Shown piece by piece: positions 18,064 to 26,850 of a stretch of DNA of 64,000 nucleotides. This DNA is from Thalassobius sp. I31.1 (lineage in GTDB: Bacteria; Pseudomonadota; Alphaproteobacteria; Rhodobacterales; Rhodobacteraceae): NCBI RefSeq assembly GCF_003031585.1, contig NZ_PWAA01000064.1:1-64000 (forward strand). The letters are read 5' to 3'. How positions within the stretch are numbered: the first letter of the stretch is position 1; every line of letters begins with the position of its first letter. Below the pieces are notes generated by a model. The model had not been told where the DNA came from, made no database searches, and saw only the letters and a program-made list of their open reading frames with translations. A program made the position numbers and the translations under genes.

Positions 18064-18100
18064 AACGCCCGCCGGGGGAACCTGGCGGGCGTTTTCTTTT
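18064..18100. terminator. Intrinsic terminator between convergent genes
   Basis: AACGCCCGCC (18064-18073) pairs perfectly with GGCGGGCGTT (18084-18093), followed by TTTTCTTTTG. It lies 21 bp after the stop of the gene at 17320 and 15 bp past the stop of the opposite-strand gene, so it may serve both. Confidence 0.88.
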
Positions 18101-18115
18101 GTCGTGCTGAAAGGA

Positions 18116-18394
18116 TCAGTAGCGCAGATAGAATTCTGCGGCTTCTGACTGGCGAGAACCCAGCCCGCTGTCATCAAAGACAGAGATCACATTCAGCAAC
18201 TGCCAACCATCCCGGCCAATCCGGCCAGAGATGACGGATTGCGCTGCATTGGCGTTGCAGGCATCCGCAGGCAGTTCGATCACGCCGTAATGCAGACGCA
18301 GCGGGTCTTCCTGCTTGGCCTTATAGTCGGCAAAACATCCCGCAGCGGCAGGCGTGGCGCTGAGAAGCGCAAGGGTGAGTGTCAGTGTTTTCAT
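18116..18394 (-). CDS. Small exported protein, DUF4177-like
   Basis: A 92-residue protein with a signal peptide (MKTLTLTLALLSATPAAAG, cut after AAA). The mature part follows the DUF4177 pattern: YGVIELP, then GRDGWQLLNVISVF, then EFYLRY at the C-terminus. That is a weak family match. The start was chosen at ATG 18394 because AGGA is then 4-5 bases upstream; an adjacent ATG at 18397 is also possible. Its cysteines GCFADYK and DACNANA could pair. It sits between the two paralogous exported-protein genes but on the opposite strand. Confidence 0.65.
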   Translation of the reverse strand: MKTLTLTLALLSATPAAAGCFADYKAKQEDPLRLHYGVIELPADACNANAAQSVISGRIGRDGWQLLNVISVFDDSGLGSRQSEAAEFYLRY

Positions 18395-18540
18395 CATATC
18401 CTGATCAATGTGTGTTTTGGGGCCGTTATTCAATATCAGACCCGATCCCGGGGGATTTTGCAAAGGCTGAGTTTCAGACAGTCTGAAACTGTGGCTTTCG
18501 GATGTGCCCTGCTAAGTGACTGAAATCATAGCTGTAAACC

Positions 18541-18561
18541 GATAACTTCCCGCTGTTATTG
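18541..18561 (+). promoter_or_regulatory. Shared 21-bp element, copy 3
   Basis: GATAACTTC-CCGCT-GTTATTG has the same 9-5-7 layout as copies 1 and 2, with two substitutions in the conserved positions. It lies 93 bp upstream of the start at 18655. GATAAC and GTTATT here also form an inverted repeat. Confidence 0.5.
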
Positions 18562-18654
18562 AGCGGCTTTCCCCCGACAGGCAATGTTTTCCCATCACCT
18601 TCATCCGGTGCGGCGTCCTGGGGGCGCTTCACCCGAACATCAAAGGAAAACATT

Positions 18655-19275
18655 ATGACACGCCAATTTATCACATCTCTCGTTGCTTCTTCCCTGGCGT
18701 TGACAGCGGCCACAACCGCCCCTGTGAAAGCCGATGAAGAAGATGTTCTGAAAGCCCTGCTGGTGGGTGCGGTGATTGCCGGTATCGCCAAGGCAATGGA
18801 CGACGATGACGAAGCCGAAGCTGCGCCAGAACCTGTCCCCGCGGAGGAAGGCGTGGTGGGCGTTCCGCCGATCTATATCCCGCCTGTGGATATCGCGACC
18901 CTGGTTCCTGTGACACCTGTAACCTATTCCACCGGTGGCATTGATATTCCGCAGACATGGATTGCGGATCTGGACGAAGGCGGCCTGGCGTCTGACAGCA
19001 GGGGTGATCTGTGGTTCCAGGCGGAAACCAGCACCCGCAAATTTATGACGCCGCTGAACGGGGCTTCCATTGCGGTGGGTGACCGGACCAATCGCGGCTT
19101 TCTGGGCTGTTCCAATGCGGCTTTCTCTTATGACAGCGTGCCTGTGCGGGCGATCCCTGTCGGGTCTTACATCTGCGTGAAAACCAGCGAAGGCCGCGTC
19201 AGCCAGTTCCGCATGAACGATTATGCCGCCGGCAGTCCGGCCAGCCTGCGCATTGGCTACACCACCTGGAAGTAA
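18655..19275 (+). CDS. Exported protein with CVKTSEGR domain, 206 aa
   Basis: Paralogue of the protein at 17320. The signal peptide ends near VKA (residue 24). It is followed by a hydrophobic helix LKALLVGAVIAGIAKAMDDDDE that also appears in the protein at 19428, then an acidic/proline-rich linker. The C-terminal domain runs STGGIDIPQTWIADLDEG ... VGSYICVKTSEGRVSQFRMN ... RIGYTTWK. Conserved cysteines FLGCSNA and YICVKT match those of the paralogue. I chose ATG 18655 because only this start gives a signal peptide directly. It has its own copy of the 21-bp element upstream. Function unknown; outer-membrane or periplasmic location inferred. Confidence 0.8.
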   Translation: MTRQFITSLVASSLALTAATTAPVKADEEDVLKALLVGAVIAGIAKAMDDDDEAEAAPEPVPAEEGVVGVPPIYIPPVDIATLVPVTPVTYSTGGIDIPQTWIADLDEGGLASDSRGDLWFQAETSTRKFMTPLNGASIAVGDRTNRGFLGCSNAAFSYDSVPVRAIPVGSYICVKTSEGRVSQFRMNDYAAGSPASLRIGYTTWK

Positions 19276-19341
19276 GCCGCACAGAACGGGGTGGGTCTGA
19301 CCTGACCACCCCGCAAGCCCATAAAACAAAGGGTCGTATCT

Positions 19342-19362
19342 GATAACATCTTCCCGATATTG
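19342..19362 (+). promoter_or_regulatory. Shared 21-bp element, copy 2
   Basis: GATAACATC-TTCCC-GATATTG is identical to copy 1 in all 16 defined positions and differs only in the 5-bp centre. It ends 65 bp before the start at 19428. Confidence 0.6.
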
Positions 19363-19427
19363 TTTATCTGACATGAGGGCGCCCAGATTGGTTTCACAAA
19401 CCGACGCACCACGAAGAGGTACACATC

Positions 19428-19823
19428 ATGTTTCGCAGTTTCACCGCCCTGGCCCTTGGCGCCGCACTTGCCGTTACCGGTTTCGCATCCCAGGCCCGTG
19501 CCGGGAATGACGATTTGACAAAGGCCCTGATTGGCCTGGCTGTTATTGGCGGTATTGCCGTGGCCATTGATAACCGCAATGACCGTCGCGATGCCCGCCG
19601 GGAAGCCGCGCGCAAACGCCTGCCGGAACAATGCCTGCGCCGGTTCAACAGTGGTCGCCGTGCGGAATACGGTTTTGGCGAACGCTGCCTGAACAACCAT
19701 GCAGCCCAGGTGACACCGCCGGAACATTGCGCGCGTCGCGGTCGCAATCGCCGGGGCAACCGTGTGACCTATTTCCCCGAACGTTGCCTGCTGAATGACG
19801 GTTATACCGTTGTCAGTCGCTGA
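19428..19823 (+). CDS. Small basic exported protein, 131 aa
   Basis: The signal peptide ends SQARA (about residue 25). A hydrophobic helix, DDLTKALIGLAVIGGIAVAI (about 27-46), parallels the one in the protein at 18655. The rest is Arg-rich with a repeated Cys motif: LPEQCLRRF, FGERCLNNH, PPEHCARRG and FPERCLLND, giving four evenly spaced cysteines. Family not recognised. It has the 21-bp element upstream and a strong terminator downstream, so it is a single-gene unit in the same putative regulon. Confidence 0.75.
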   Translation: MFRSFTALALGAALAVTGFASQARAGNDDLTKALIGLAVIGGIAVAIDNRNDRRDARREAARKRLPEQCLRRFNSGRRAEYGFGERCLNNHAAQVTPPEHCARRGRNRRGNRVTYFPERCLLNDGYTVVSR

Positions 19824-19831
19824 ATAAAAAA

Positions 19832-19871
19832 CGGACGGGGCATCGTGACTGATGCGCCGTCCGGTTGTTTT
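19832..19871. terminator. Intrinsic terminator between convergent genes
   Basis: CGGACGGGGCATC (19832-19844) pairs with GATGCGCCGTCCG (19851-19863) with one mismatch and is followed by GTTGTTTT. It separates the gene at 19428 from the oppositely oriented Hint pseudogene and could act in both directions. Confidence 0.82.
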
Positions 19872-19894
19872 ACGACAAGGCTCCAGCCGTTGAT

Positions 19895-20942
19895 TTACGC
19901 GGCAAGTTGGCGGATGATCATCTGCTGTTCATAGGTTTTCGGGATAAACGCGGCTGCTGGCATGCTTTCGCCGGGCTGACCGATCTGATCGCCGAAAAGA
20001 TCCTGAATCTCCTTGCGCCCCTCTGGGGTCTGATTTTGCAGAACCGAAGGGCTGAGCAGCAGGCTTTCCGTTTCGGCCCCTTCCGCATAGATGATTTCGT
20101 GGTTTTCAAACACAAGGTGGAAGTATTCTACCTGAAACGCGCTGTGATCCAGGAAAACGCCAGGCAGGGATGTCATGTTTTTGTCAGCGCCCGGCTTAGC
20201 AACAATTGCAGAGGTTGCGCAGAACCGTCAGCGGTGATGATGCTGTCGCCTGGTTTCAGGGATTCTACCGGACGTGGCCCATCTGCCGTTTCAACCCGCG
20301 TGCCCCGGGTCAGGCAGGTGACGAAACTGTCATAGTTAATGGCGTACGTGTAGAACGGGAGAATATGGAGCACCTCCAGTGTAACACCAAGAGGGGGCAA
20401 TTCATCGACAAAAGCAACACCGGCAAGGTAATGCGTGGGCGTGCTCCCGTGCCCCAGAAGGGGATTAACCGAAGGTGTCGCAATCAGATATTCTTTGCCG
20501 GTTGCCGGTTGCCGGTTGCCGGATCTCTCAACCTGAACTGGCCTTCATTTTCAATGTACCAGCCTGGCTGGGTTGTGAAGTTGACCGGTCCGGTGCCGAG
20601 GTCGTTGCGGACCCCGGTAAGGCTGAGAGAGTTGGTTATGGTCTGCAGGCTGGCGTTGCCGTCATTGTCAAGGAACTGATCGGTGTTCGAGGTTGTTATC
20701 GTAGAACTGGTGGATGAATTTGGCGTGCCGTTATCCTGAACGGTAAGGGTTGAGAAATTATAGCTGTGAAAGGTCACGCTGCCCTGGGCTGTGTAGCCTT
20801 GATTGGCATAATCTACCTGAGACCCACCGGGAGGGAAGAAACCGATACCCGCACCTTTGAAATTTGTGGCCGAGTGTGCAAAATTCCCTACCGCAGTGAG
20901 CTGATCAAATGTGATGAAATTTACGTCGTGTGTATTCGCCAT
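19895..20942 (-). pseudogene. Hint-domain (Hedgehog/intein) protein, broken in two places
   Basis: Fragments read on the minus strand in order. First comes an N-terminal part from ATG 20942 (GGGGG upstream; MANTHDVNFITFDQLTAVGN...), a Thr/Ser/Asn-rich extracellular-looking domain. The frame is lost at a 4x heptamer repeat (20495-20522). In the next frame the Hint start is intact, FVTCLTRGTRVETADG with VESLKPGDSIITADG. A stop at about 20173 ends that frame, and a third frame carries the Hint C-terminal end, VEYFHLVFENHEIIYAEGAE. Only about 35 residues separate the two Hint halves, far fewer than usual, so part of the domain is deleted. Roseobacters carry many Hint proteins of unknown, probably surface, function. 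Confidence 0.8.
20495..20522. repeat. Four tandem copies of TTGCCGG inside the Hint gene
   Basis: Four perfect 7-bp units (CCGGCAA on the coding strand). With 4 copies the frame ends shortly after, in KNI-stop. With 2 or 5 copies the reading frame runs straight into the Hint domain (PATGKEYLIATPSVNPL...). The unit length is not a multiple of three, so copy-number change switches the frame. Confidence 0.85.
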
Positions 20943-21197
20943 AGTTACCCCCAGAAACTTACTAAATATACTATAGAGGTACCTACAGCACCCGCCCGTC
21001 ATGTGGCAATATATTGTTATAAATAAAGGGGATAGCCGCAACCTGGACGCGAAATTTGATGCGTTTTTCAGCTGTCCATCAGCCCAGGTTGTGCGGTGTG
21101 GATTGCTGCTGTTTACAATCACGGGGAGGGGGCGAATCATCCATTGATCGAGGACAATAGGCATTGTGTCCCAGGCCTGAATCGCGTTTGTAAAGCT

Positions 21198-21833
21198 ATG
21201 ACTGAAAAAACCGCAAAACCCGCCCCCGACCTGAGCTATGAAACCGCCGCCCGTGACAAGGGGTTCGTGCGAATTGCCGGTGTGGATGAGGTCGGGCGGG
21301 GCCCCCTGGCCGGGCCTGTGATGGCGGCTGCGGTGGTTTTGGATGTTGAAAACGTGCCCGAGGGGCTGAACGATTCAAAGAAACTGAGCGAAAAGAAACG
21401 CCGGGTATTGGTGGAATTGCTGGAAGCGTCCGCGCAGATCGGGGTGGGCGAAGCGTCCGTTGAGGAGATTGACGAACATAACATTCTGCGCGCGTCCCAT
21501 ATTGCCATGCTGCGCGCGGTGGCGGCTCTGGACCCACAGCCGGACTATTTGTTGATTGATGGCAATATGATACCGCGCGGCGTTAATCTGCCTTGTTCGG
21601 CCGTGGTGAAGGGCGATGCGAAATCGCAATCCATCGCGGCGGCATCGATCATTGCAAAGACCCTGCGCGATGATCTGATGGCGGATCTGGCGGAGGAATA
21701 CCCGGGTTATGGCTGGGAGAAGAACGCAGGTTACCCGACAAAAATGCACCAGGAGGCACTGAAAGACATCGGTGTGACACCACATCATCGGCGTTCCTTC
21801 AAGCCGGTACACAATATCTTGTATCAAGAATAA
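21198..21833 (+). CDS. rnhB: Ribonuclease HII
   Basis: Removes ribonucleotides misincorporated in DNA and RNA of RNA-DNA hybrids. The 211 residues carry the RNase HII signature GVDEVGRGPLAGPV (catalytic D and E), the NDSKKLSEKKR motif, and the later acidic residues in YLLIDGN and the KGDAKSQSIAAASIIAK block. ATG 21198 (MTEKTAKPAPDLSYE) is chosen; the upstream in-frame start at 21096 has no family support. It is followed by ccrM after 106 bp; rnhB next to ccrM is a known order in this group. Confidence 0.96.
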   Translation: MTEKTAKPAPDLSYETAARDKGFVRIAGVDEVGRGPLAGPVMAAAVVLDVENVPEGLNDSKKLSEKKRRVLVELLEASAQIGVGEASVEEIDEHNILRASHIAMLRAVAALDPQPDYLLIDGNMIPRGVNLPCSAVVKGDAKSQSIAAASIIAKTLRDDLMADLAEEYPGYGWEKNAGYPTKMHQEALKDIGVTPHHRRSFKPVHNILYQE

Positions 21834-21880
21834 AACTTATCCCCAGGTTGCAATAAATTATTTGACGCGGAATTCTGGAT

Positions 21881-23043
<1,163 letters not shown>

Positions 23044-23056
23044 GGTTCACAGAAAT

Positions 23057-23085
23057 CGCCTGCAGGGCTTTTTTCCCTGCAGGCG
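23057..23085. terminator. Perfect 11-bp hairpin after ccrM
   Basis: CGCCTGCAGGG (23057-23067) pairs with CCCTGCAGGCG (23075-23085) around a CTTTTTT loop. It begins 14 bp after the ccrM stop. The T-run is in the loop rather than after the stem, so it is an atypical terminator or an RNA-stabilising hairpin. Confidence 0.55.
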
Positions 23086-23144
23086 TAAATACAGAATAAC
23101 TGGTTACCGCCTGTGCCTGCGACATTGATCGCGGCACATACCTG

Positions 23145-23174
23145 CCCCGCTGCCTGTTGTAGCGGGGCCTTTTT
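23145..23174 (+). terminator. Intrinsic terminator upstream of the polysaccharide locus
   Basis: CCCCGCT (23145-23151) pairs with AGCGGGG (23161-23167), followed by CCTTTTT. It ends 31 bp before the next start and separates ccrM from the polysaccharide genes. Confidence 0.75.
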
Positions 23175-23205
23175 GGTTTATGATCTGGCAGATATATAAG
23201 GTGAA

Positions 23206-24084
23206 ATGGTGATGGCTTTGGAAAAAACGATCCTGGCGCTGGGCGGCTCCGGCCGTGTGGGGCGAATGTTGCGGGCCGGGTTTGAGATCGCCGGTGAACA
23301 CCGCGTGATCTGGCAAAGCCGTACGCCCTTGCCGGGCGGGATCTGTCTTGATCCACTGGCAGATGATGGCGTTGATGCCCTTGCAGATGCGATGAAGGGG
23401 CGGGATGTGGTTTTTGCGCTGGCGGGTGTGACACCTGCCACCGGCGGATCGATGAACATCAACAGTGCGCTGGCAAATCAGACACTGGCCGCCGCTGAAC
23501 AAGCTGGCATCCGTCATGTGTTCTTTGTTTCATCCGCCGCTGTTTACGGCGTATCAGACGTTACACACAGAGAAGAGGAGGCCCTGACGCCGGTCTCTGA
23601 CTACGGTGTTTCGAAGCAGCGTATGGAAGAGGATATATTGCGGGCGCAAAGCCCGGTCAGATCCGTCATTCTGCGTATTGGTAATATTGTCGGTGCTGAT
23701 CAGCTGATAGGAGGGGCCACAAAGGGCACCACGATTGGTCTGGATCAGTTCGCAGACGGTGGCTTCCCTGAGCGCAGCTATATGGGGCCGATCACCCTGA
23801 CCTCTATACTGACGCAACTGTTTGACCGGGCCCTGGCCGGTGATGCTTTGCCGCAAATCTTAAATGTTTCTGCACCCGGGACTGTTTCAATGGACGCACT
23901 GGTGCAGGCTGGCGGGTTCAGTATTCAGCCCCGACCGGCGCCGGAACAGGCCATTCCGCTTGTTGTTCTGGATACAAAACGGATTGAGGGCCTGGTGACG
24001 ATGCCGGAAAACGCGGCACATCCTGATCAGATGATCGCAGAATGGAAGCGTCTGCAGGCGGCAGCGGAAGGGAGTGTGACATGA
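23206..24084 (+). CDS. NAD-dependent epimerase/dehydratase family protein
   Basis: An extended SDR-type nucleotide-sugar enzyme, 292 aa. The NAD(P) motif is LALGGSGRVGRML near residue 10. The active-site region has SSAAVYGVSD followed by YGVSKQRME, that is, the YxxxK pair. The substrate is unknown; modification of an activated sugar is likely from context. The stop overlaps the next start by ATGA, so it is coupled to the sugar transferase. AAGG lies 4-5 bases upstream of ATG 23206; a second ATG at 23212 is possible. Confidence 0.8.
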   Translation: MVMALEKTILALGGSGRVGRMLRAGFEIAGEHRVIWQSRTPLPGGICLDPLADDGVDALADAMKGRDVVFALAGVTPATGGSMNINSALANQTLAAAEQAGIRHVFFVSSAAVYGVSDVTHREEEALTPVSDYGVSKQRMEEDILRAQSPVRSVILRIGNIVGADQLIGGATKGTTIGLDQFADGGFPERSYMGPITLTSILTQLFDRALAGDALPQILNVSAPGTVSMDALVQAGGFSIQPRPAPEQAIPLVVLDTKRIEGLVTMPENAAHPDQMIAEWKRLQAAAEGSVT

Positions 24085-24689
24085 CAGTTATGAAGAGGAC
24101 GTTCGATATTGTATTCTCTGTCTGGCTGCTGTTGTTTCTTGCGCCTGTTATTCTTGGGGTCTGTATTGTCATGCTGATCCAGGGAGGCGGGCCGGTTTTC
24201 TATTTTTCGGAACGTATGAAAACTGTGGATCAGGGATTTTTGCTGTGGAAATTCCGCACGATGACGGTTGTGGAAAGTGACACCGGGGTATCGGGTGGGG
24301 ATAAAAATGCACGCATAACCCCATTGGGCGCGCGTCTGCGGCGGTATCGGCTGGATGAATTGCCGCAGCTGATCAATATCCTGAAAGGTGACATGAGCTT
24401 TGTTGGCCCGCGTCCACCCCTGCGTCAGTATGTTGAACGGTTTCCGGATCTGTATCGTGCCGTTTTGCGAAGCCGCCCAGGGGTGACCGGGCTTGCGACA
24501 TTACATATGCACCAGTTTGAAGCCCGGGTTCTGGCAGAGTGCCAAAGCAGGGCGGAAACGGATCGGGTCTATTCTGAACGTTGTGTGCCTCGCAAAGCGG
24601 GCCTTGATCTGATTTACCAGCGGCACCAGAGCATCTGTTTTGATTGCGTGTTGATCGCCGACACCGTGAAACGCGTGTTCGTTAAGTAA
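24081..24689 (+). CDS. Undecaprenyl-phosphate sugar phosphotransferase (short, PglC/WcaJ C-terminal type)
   Basis: Starts assembly of a polysaccharide by moving a sugar-1-phosphate from a UDP-sugar to undecaprenyl phosphate at the inner membrane. The 202-residue short form has one N-terminal membrane segment (VFSVWLLLFLAPVILGVCIV, about 10-29), then WKFRTMTV, the signature RLDELPQLINILKGDMSFVG and GPRPPL. It lacks the CoA-binding-like N-terminal half of long WcaJ proteins. The ATGA overlap with the preceding gene fixes the start. Confidence 0.92.
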   Translation: MTVMKRTFDIVFSVWLLLFLAPVILGVCIVMLIQGGGPVFYFSERMKTVDQGFLLWKFRTMTVVESDTGVSGGDKNARITPLGARLRRYRLDELPQLINILKGDMSFVGPRPPLRQYVERFPDLYRAVLRSRPGVTGLATLHMHQFEARVLAECQSRAETDRVYSERCVPRKAGLDLIYQRHQSICFDCVLIADTVKRVFVK

Positions 24690-24716
24690 CGGTTGAAATA
24701 AGAAATCTTCTGCCCG

Positions 24717-24746
24717 TTGGCATTTTATTAAGTGCCGGACTATAAG
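24717..24746 (+). promoter_or_regulatory. Candidate sigma-70-type promoter before the PglF-like gene
   Basis: TTGGCA (24717-24722) and TATAAG (24741-24746) are separated by 18 bp, about 95 bp upstream of the start at 24841. This is a reasonable match, by eye only. Confidence 0.35.
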
Positions 24747-24840
24747 CAGAATGTGGTGCCTTTTCTCTGATCAGAACCCAGAGAAAAGACAGGGTGTGTG
24801 GGCCGGCCTGGTTGCCGGAATTTTTGAGGTGTTCGAGAAG

Positions 24841-26727
24841 ATGAACTCTGTATTACCGGTCGTGACCGCACTTACCCGAGGGCAGAAACGTGCCATTCTG
24901 ACAATTGTAGATGTGCTTCTGGTGATGCCGGCTCTCTATTTGAGTCTGGTTTTGCAGGCGAATTCTGTTCTGCCTGGAAAAATGCTGGCAGAAGTTTTAT
25001 GGTTGTTGCCGCCTCTGGCGGTCGCTGCGGCCGCAGTTTCAGCCCTGAGCGGGGCAGCACATGTGCGGCTTGGATCCTTTGAAGGCGCGGCAGTTGGGAA
25101 ATCGGCAACCCTTTCTATAGGTATTGGGTTTGCAAGTGCGGTGCTTGCAGGCGTTTTGCAGCTTAATCTGGCTCTTGGTTTTCATTTTATTTTTGCTCTT
25201 TCGTTTTTTCTTCTGAATGTGATCAGCCGTCTTGCGATGATCGCTGTTCTTGTCAGAATCTATAACACGGCTCCTTCCGGGCGCCGTATTGCGATTTATG
25301 GCGCGGGCAAGACCGGATCCCAGCTGGCGGTTGCTTTGAGGCAGGATCGCGATGTAACGGTTGTCGGTTTTTTTGACGACGATATGTCTTTGCAGGGTAT
25401 GTCACACACCGGCCTGCCTGTCTGGCGCGGTCAGGATACAACCCGGATCTGTGCCGCCTTTCGGGTCGATGAAGTTCTGCTGGCGGTTCCTTCGACATCT
25501 TATACGCGCAGAAATGCGATTGCGCAGCGCATCGAAAAGGAGGGGGTTGAAGTCAAATCCCTGCCGACTTTCATGCAGTTGATCGACAGTCGGGGTGTTG
25601 CAGATAAGCTTGTCAGTTTTCCGACCTCTGCCTGGCTTGGGCGGGAACAACATATGCGGGCCCTTGCTGCGGAAGCTGCGGAATATAGCAGCCGGACAAT
25701 TCTTGTCTCAGGCGGGGGGGGATCCATTGGGTCAGAACTTTGTCGTCAGGTGCTGGCCTATCGCCCTGATCGTCTGATTGTTCTGGACAATTGTGAATTC
25801 TCACTGTTCCGGATTGAACGCGAACTTCTGGCGATGGCTGAAGTCATTGGTGCAGAAATTGTGCCTGTGCTGGGGTCTATAACCGATCAGGGTTTCGTGG
25901 CGTCTGTTTTTGAACGTTTCAGCGTTGATGTTGTGTTGCACGCTGCGGCCTATAAACATGTCACACTGGTTGAACAAAACCCCCTGGCTGGCATTCATAA
26001 CAACGTGTTTGGCACGAAAGTACTGATCAAAGCTGCCGTTGATGCGGGGGTGCGCCGGTTTGTGCAGGTCTCTACGGATAAGGCAGTGCGCCCGGCCTCT
26101 GTTATGGGGGCGACGAAACGTTTCGCTGAGCTTCTGATTCTGGACCAGGCCGCGCGCAGCAGTGAAACTGTCTTTTCTATTGTGCGCTTTGGCAATGTTC
26201 TGGGCAGCTCTGGTTCTGTGGTGCCGATTTTCCGCGAACAGATCGCCAGTGGAGGCCCTGTGATGCTGACAGATGAAAATGTTACGCGCTACTTCATGAC
26301 CGTTCAGGAAGCAGCACAGCTGGTTCTGCGTGCGGGCGGTTTTGCCCGGGGTGGTGAAGTCTTTGTGCTGGATATGGGCGAACCCGTTCTTGTAAGCGAT
26401 CTGGCGCGTCAGATGATTGAAAGTGCCGGCTGTACTGTACGTGATCAGGCGAACCCGGAAGGCGACATCGAAATTCACGTGACGGGGCTGCGCCCGGGCG
26501 AGAAAATGCACGAAGAGCTGGTTATCTCAGAAGGTGATATCATCACCCGTGATGAAAAGATCTTCCGTGTGCGCGAAGATGCCCTTTCGGAAATCGAAAT
26601 TGCGGCTGCTATGAAGGTTTTGCGTCAGCATGTAGATGGGGGTGAGGCGGATGCTGCGGTTTCCGCGTTGATGCAGGTGGTTTCGGATCAGAATAAGCCT
26701 GCAACGGCGCAAAGCGAAACCGGATAA
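24841..26727 (+). CDS. Polysaccharide nucleoside-diphosphate-sugar 4,6-dehydratase (PglF/CapD/WbpM-like)
   Basis: Membrane-bound enzyme, 628 aa, expected to convert UDP-GlcNAc to the 4-keto-6-deoxy sugar used for bacillosamine- or fucosamine-type residues. There are four N-terminal membrane helices (about 15-150), a first Rossmann domain (IAIYGAGKTGSQLA) and a second (ILVSGGGGSIGSELCRQ). The active-site segment STDKAVRPASVMGATKRFAE has Met where short SDRs have Tyr, as is usual in the long PglF/WbpM type. ATG 24841 (MNSVLPVV) has GAGGTG and GAGAAG upstream; an ATG at 24751 adds 30 unsupported residues. No aminotransferase or acetyltransferase for bacillosamine is nearby. Confidence 0.9.
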   Translation: MNSVLPVVTALTRGQKRAILTIVDVLLVMPALYLSLVLQANSVLPGKMLAEVLWLLPPLAVAAAAVSALSGAAHVRLGSFEGAAVGKSATLSIGIGFASAVLAGVLQLNLALGFHFIFALSFFLLNVISRLAMIAVLVRIYNTAPSGRRIAIYGAGKTGSQLAVALRQDRDVTVVGFFDDDMSLQGMSHTGLPVWRGQDTTRICAAFRVDEVLLAVPSTSYTRRNAIAQRIEKEGVEVKSLPTFMQLIDSRGVADKLVSFPTSAWLGREQHMRALAAEAAEYSSRTILVSGGGGSIGSELCRQVLAYRPDRLIVLDNCEFSLFRIERELLAMAEVIGAEIVPVLGSITDQGFVASVFERFSVDVVLHAAAYKHVTLVEQNPLAGIHNNVFGTKVLIKAAVDAGVRRFVQVSTDKAVRPASVMGATKRFAELLILDQAARSSETVFSIVRFGNVLGSSGSVVPIFREQIASGGPVMLTDENVTRYFMTVQEAAQLVLRAGGFARGGEVFVLDMGEPVLVSDLARQMIESAGCTVRDQANPEGDIEIHVTGLRPGEKMHEELVISEGDIITRDEKIFRVREDALSEIEIAAAMKVLRQHVDGGEADAAVSALMQVVSDQNKPATAQSETG

Positions 26728-26850
26728 GGCCCGTGGCGAAGGTGCTGAAATTGCACCAGTGCCAGTTGGAATTATTTCCCGGCTTGTCAGATCTGCCGCA
26801 GTTCTGAAAGAAGATGAAAAAATTAAAGTGCGGACACGGGTGGCAGCGAA

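Noticed and set aside
20461-20530. CRISPR-like repeat
   Set aside because: The four 7-bp units are contiguous with no spacers, so this is a simple tandem repeat.
19832-21197. Insertion sequence as cause of the broken Hint gene
   Set aside because: No transposase fragment, terminal inverted repeat or target duplication is visible; the lesions look like small indels and an internal deletion.
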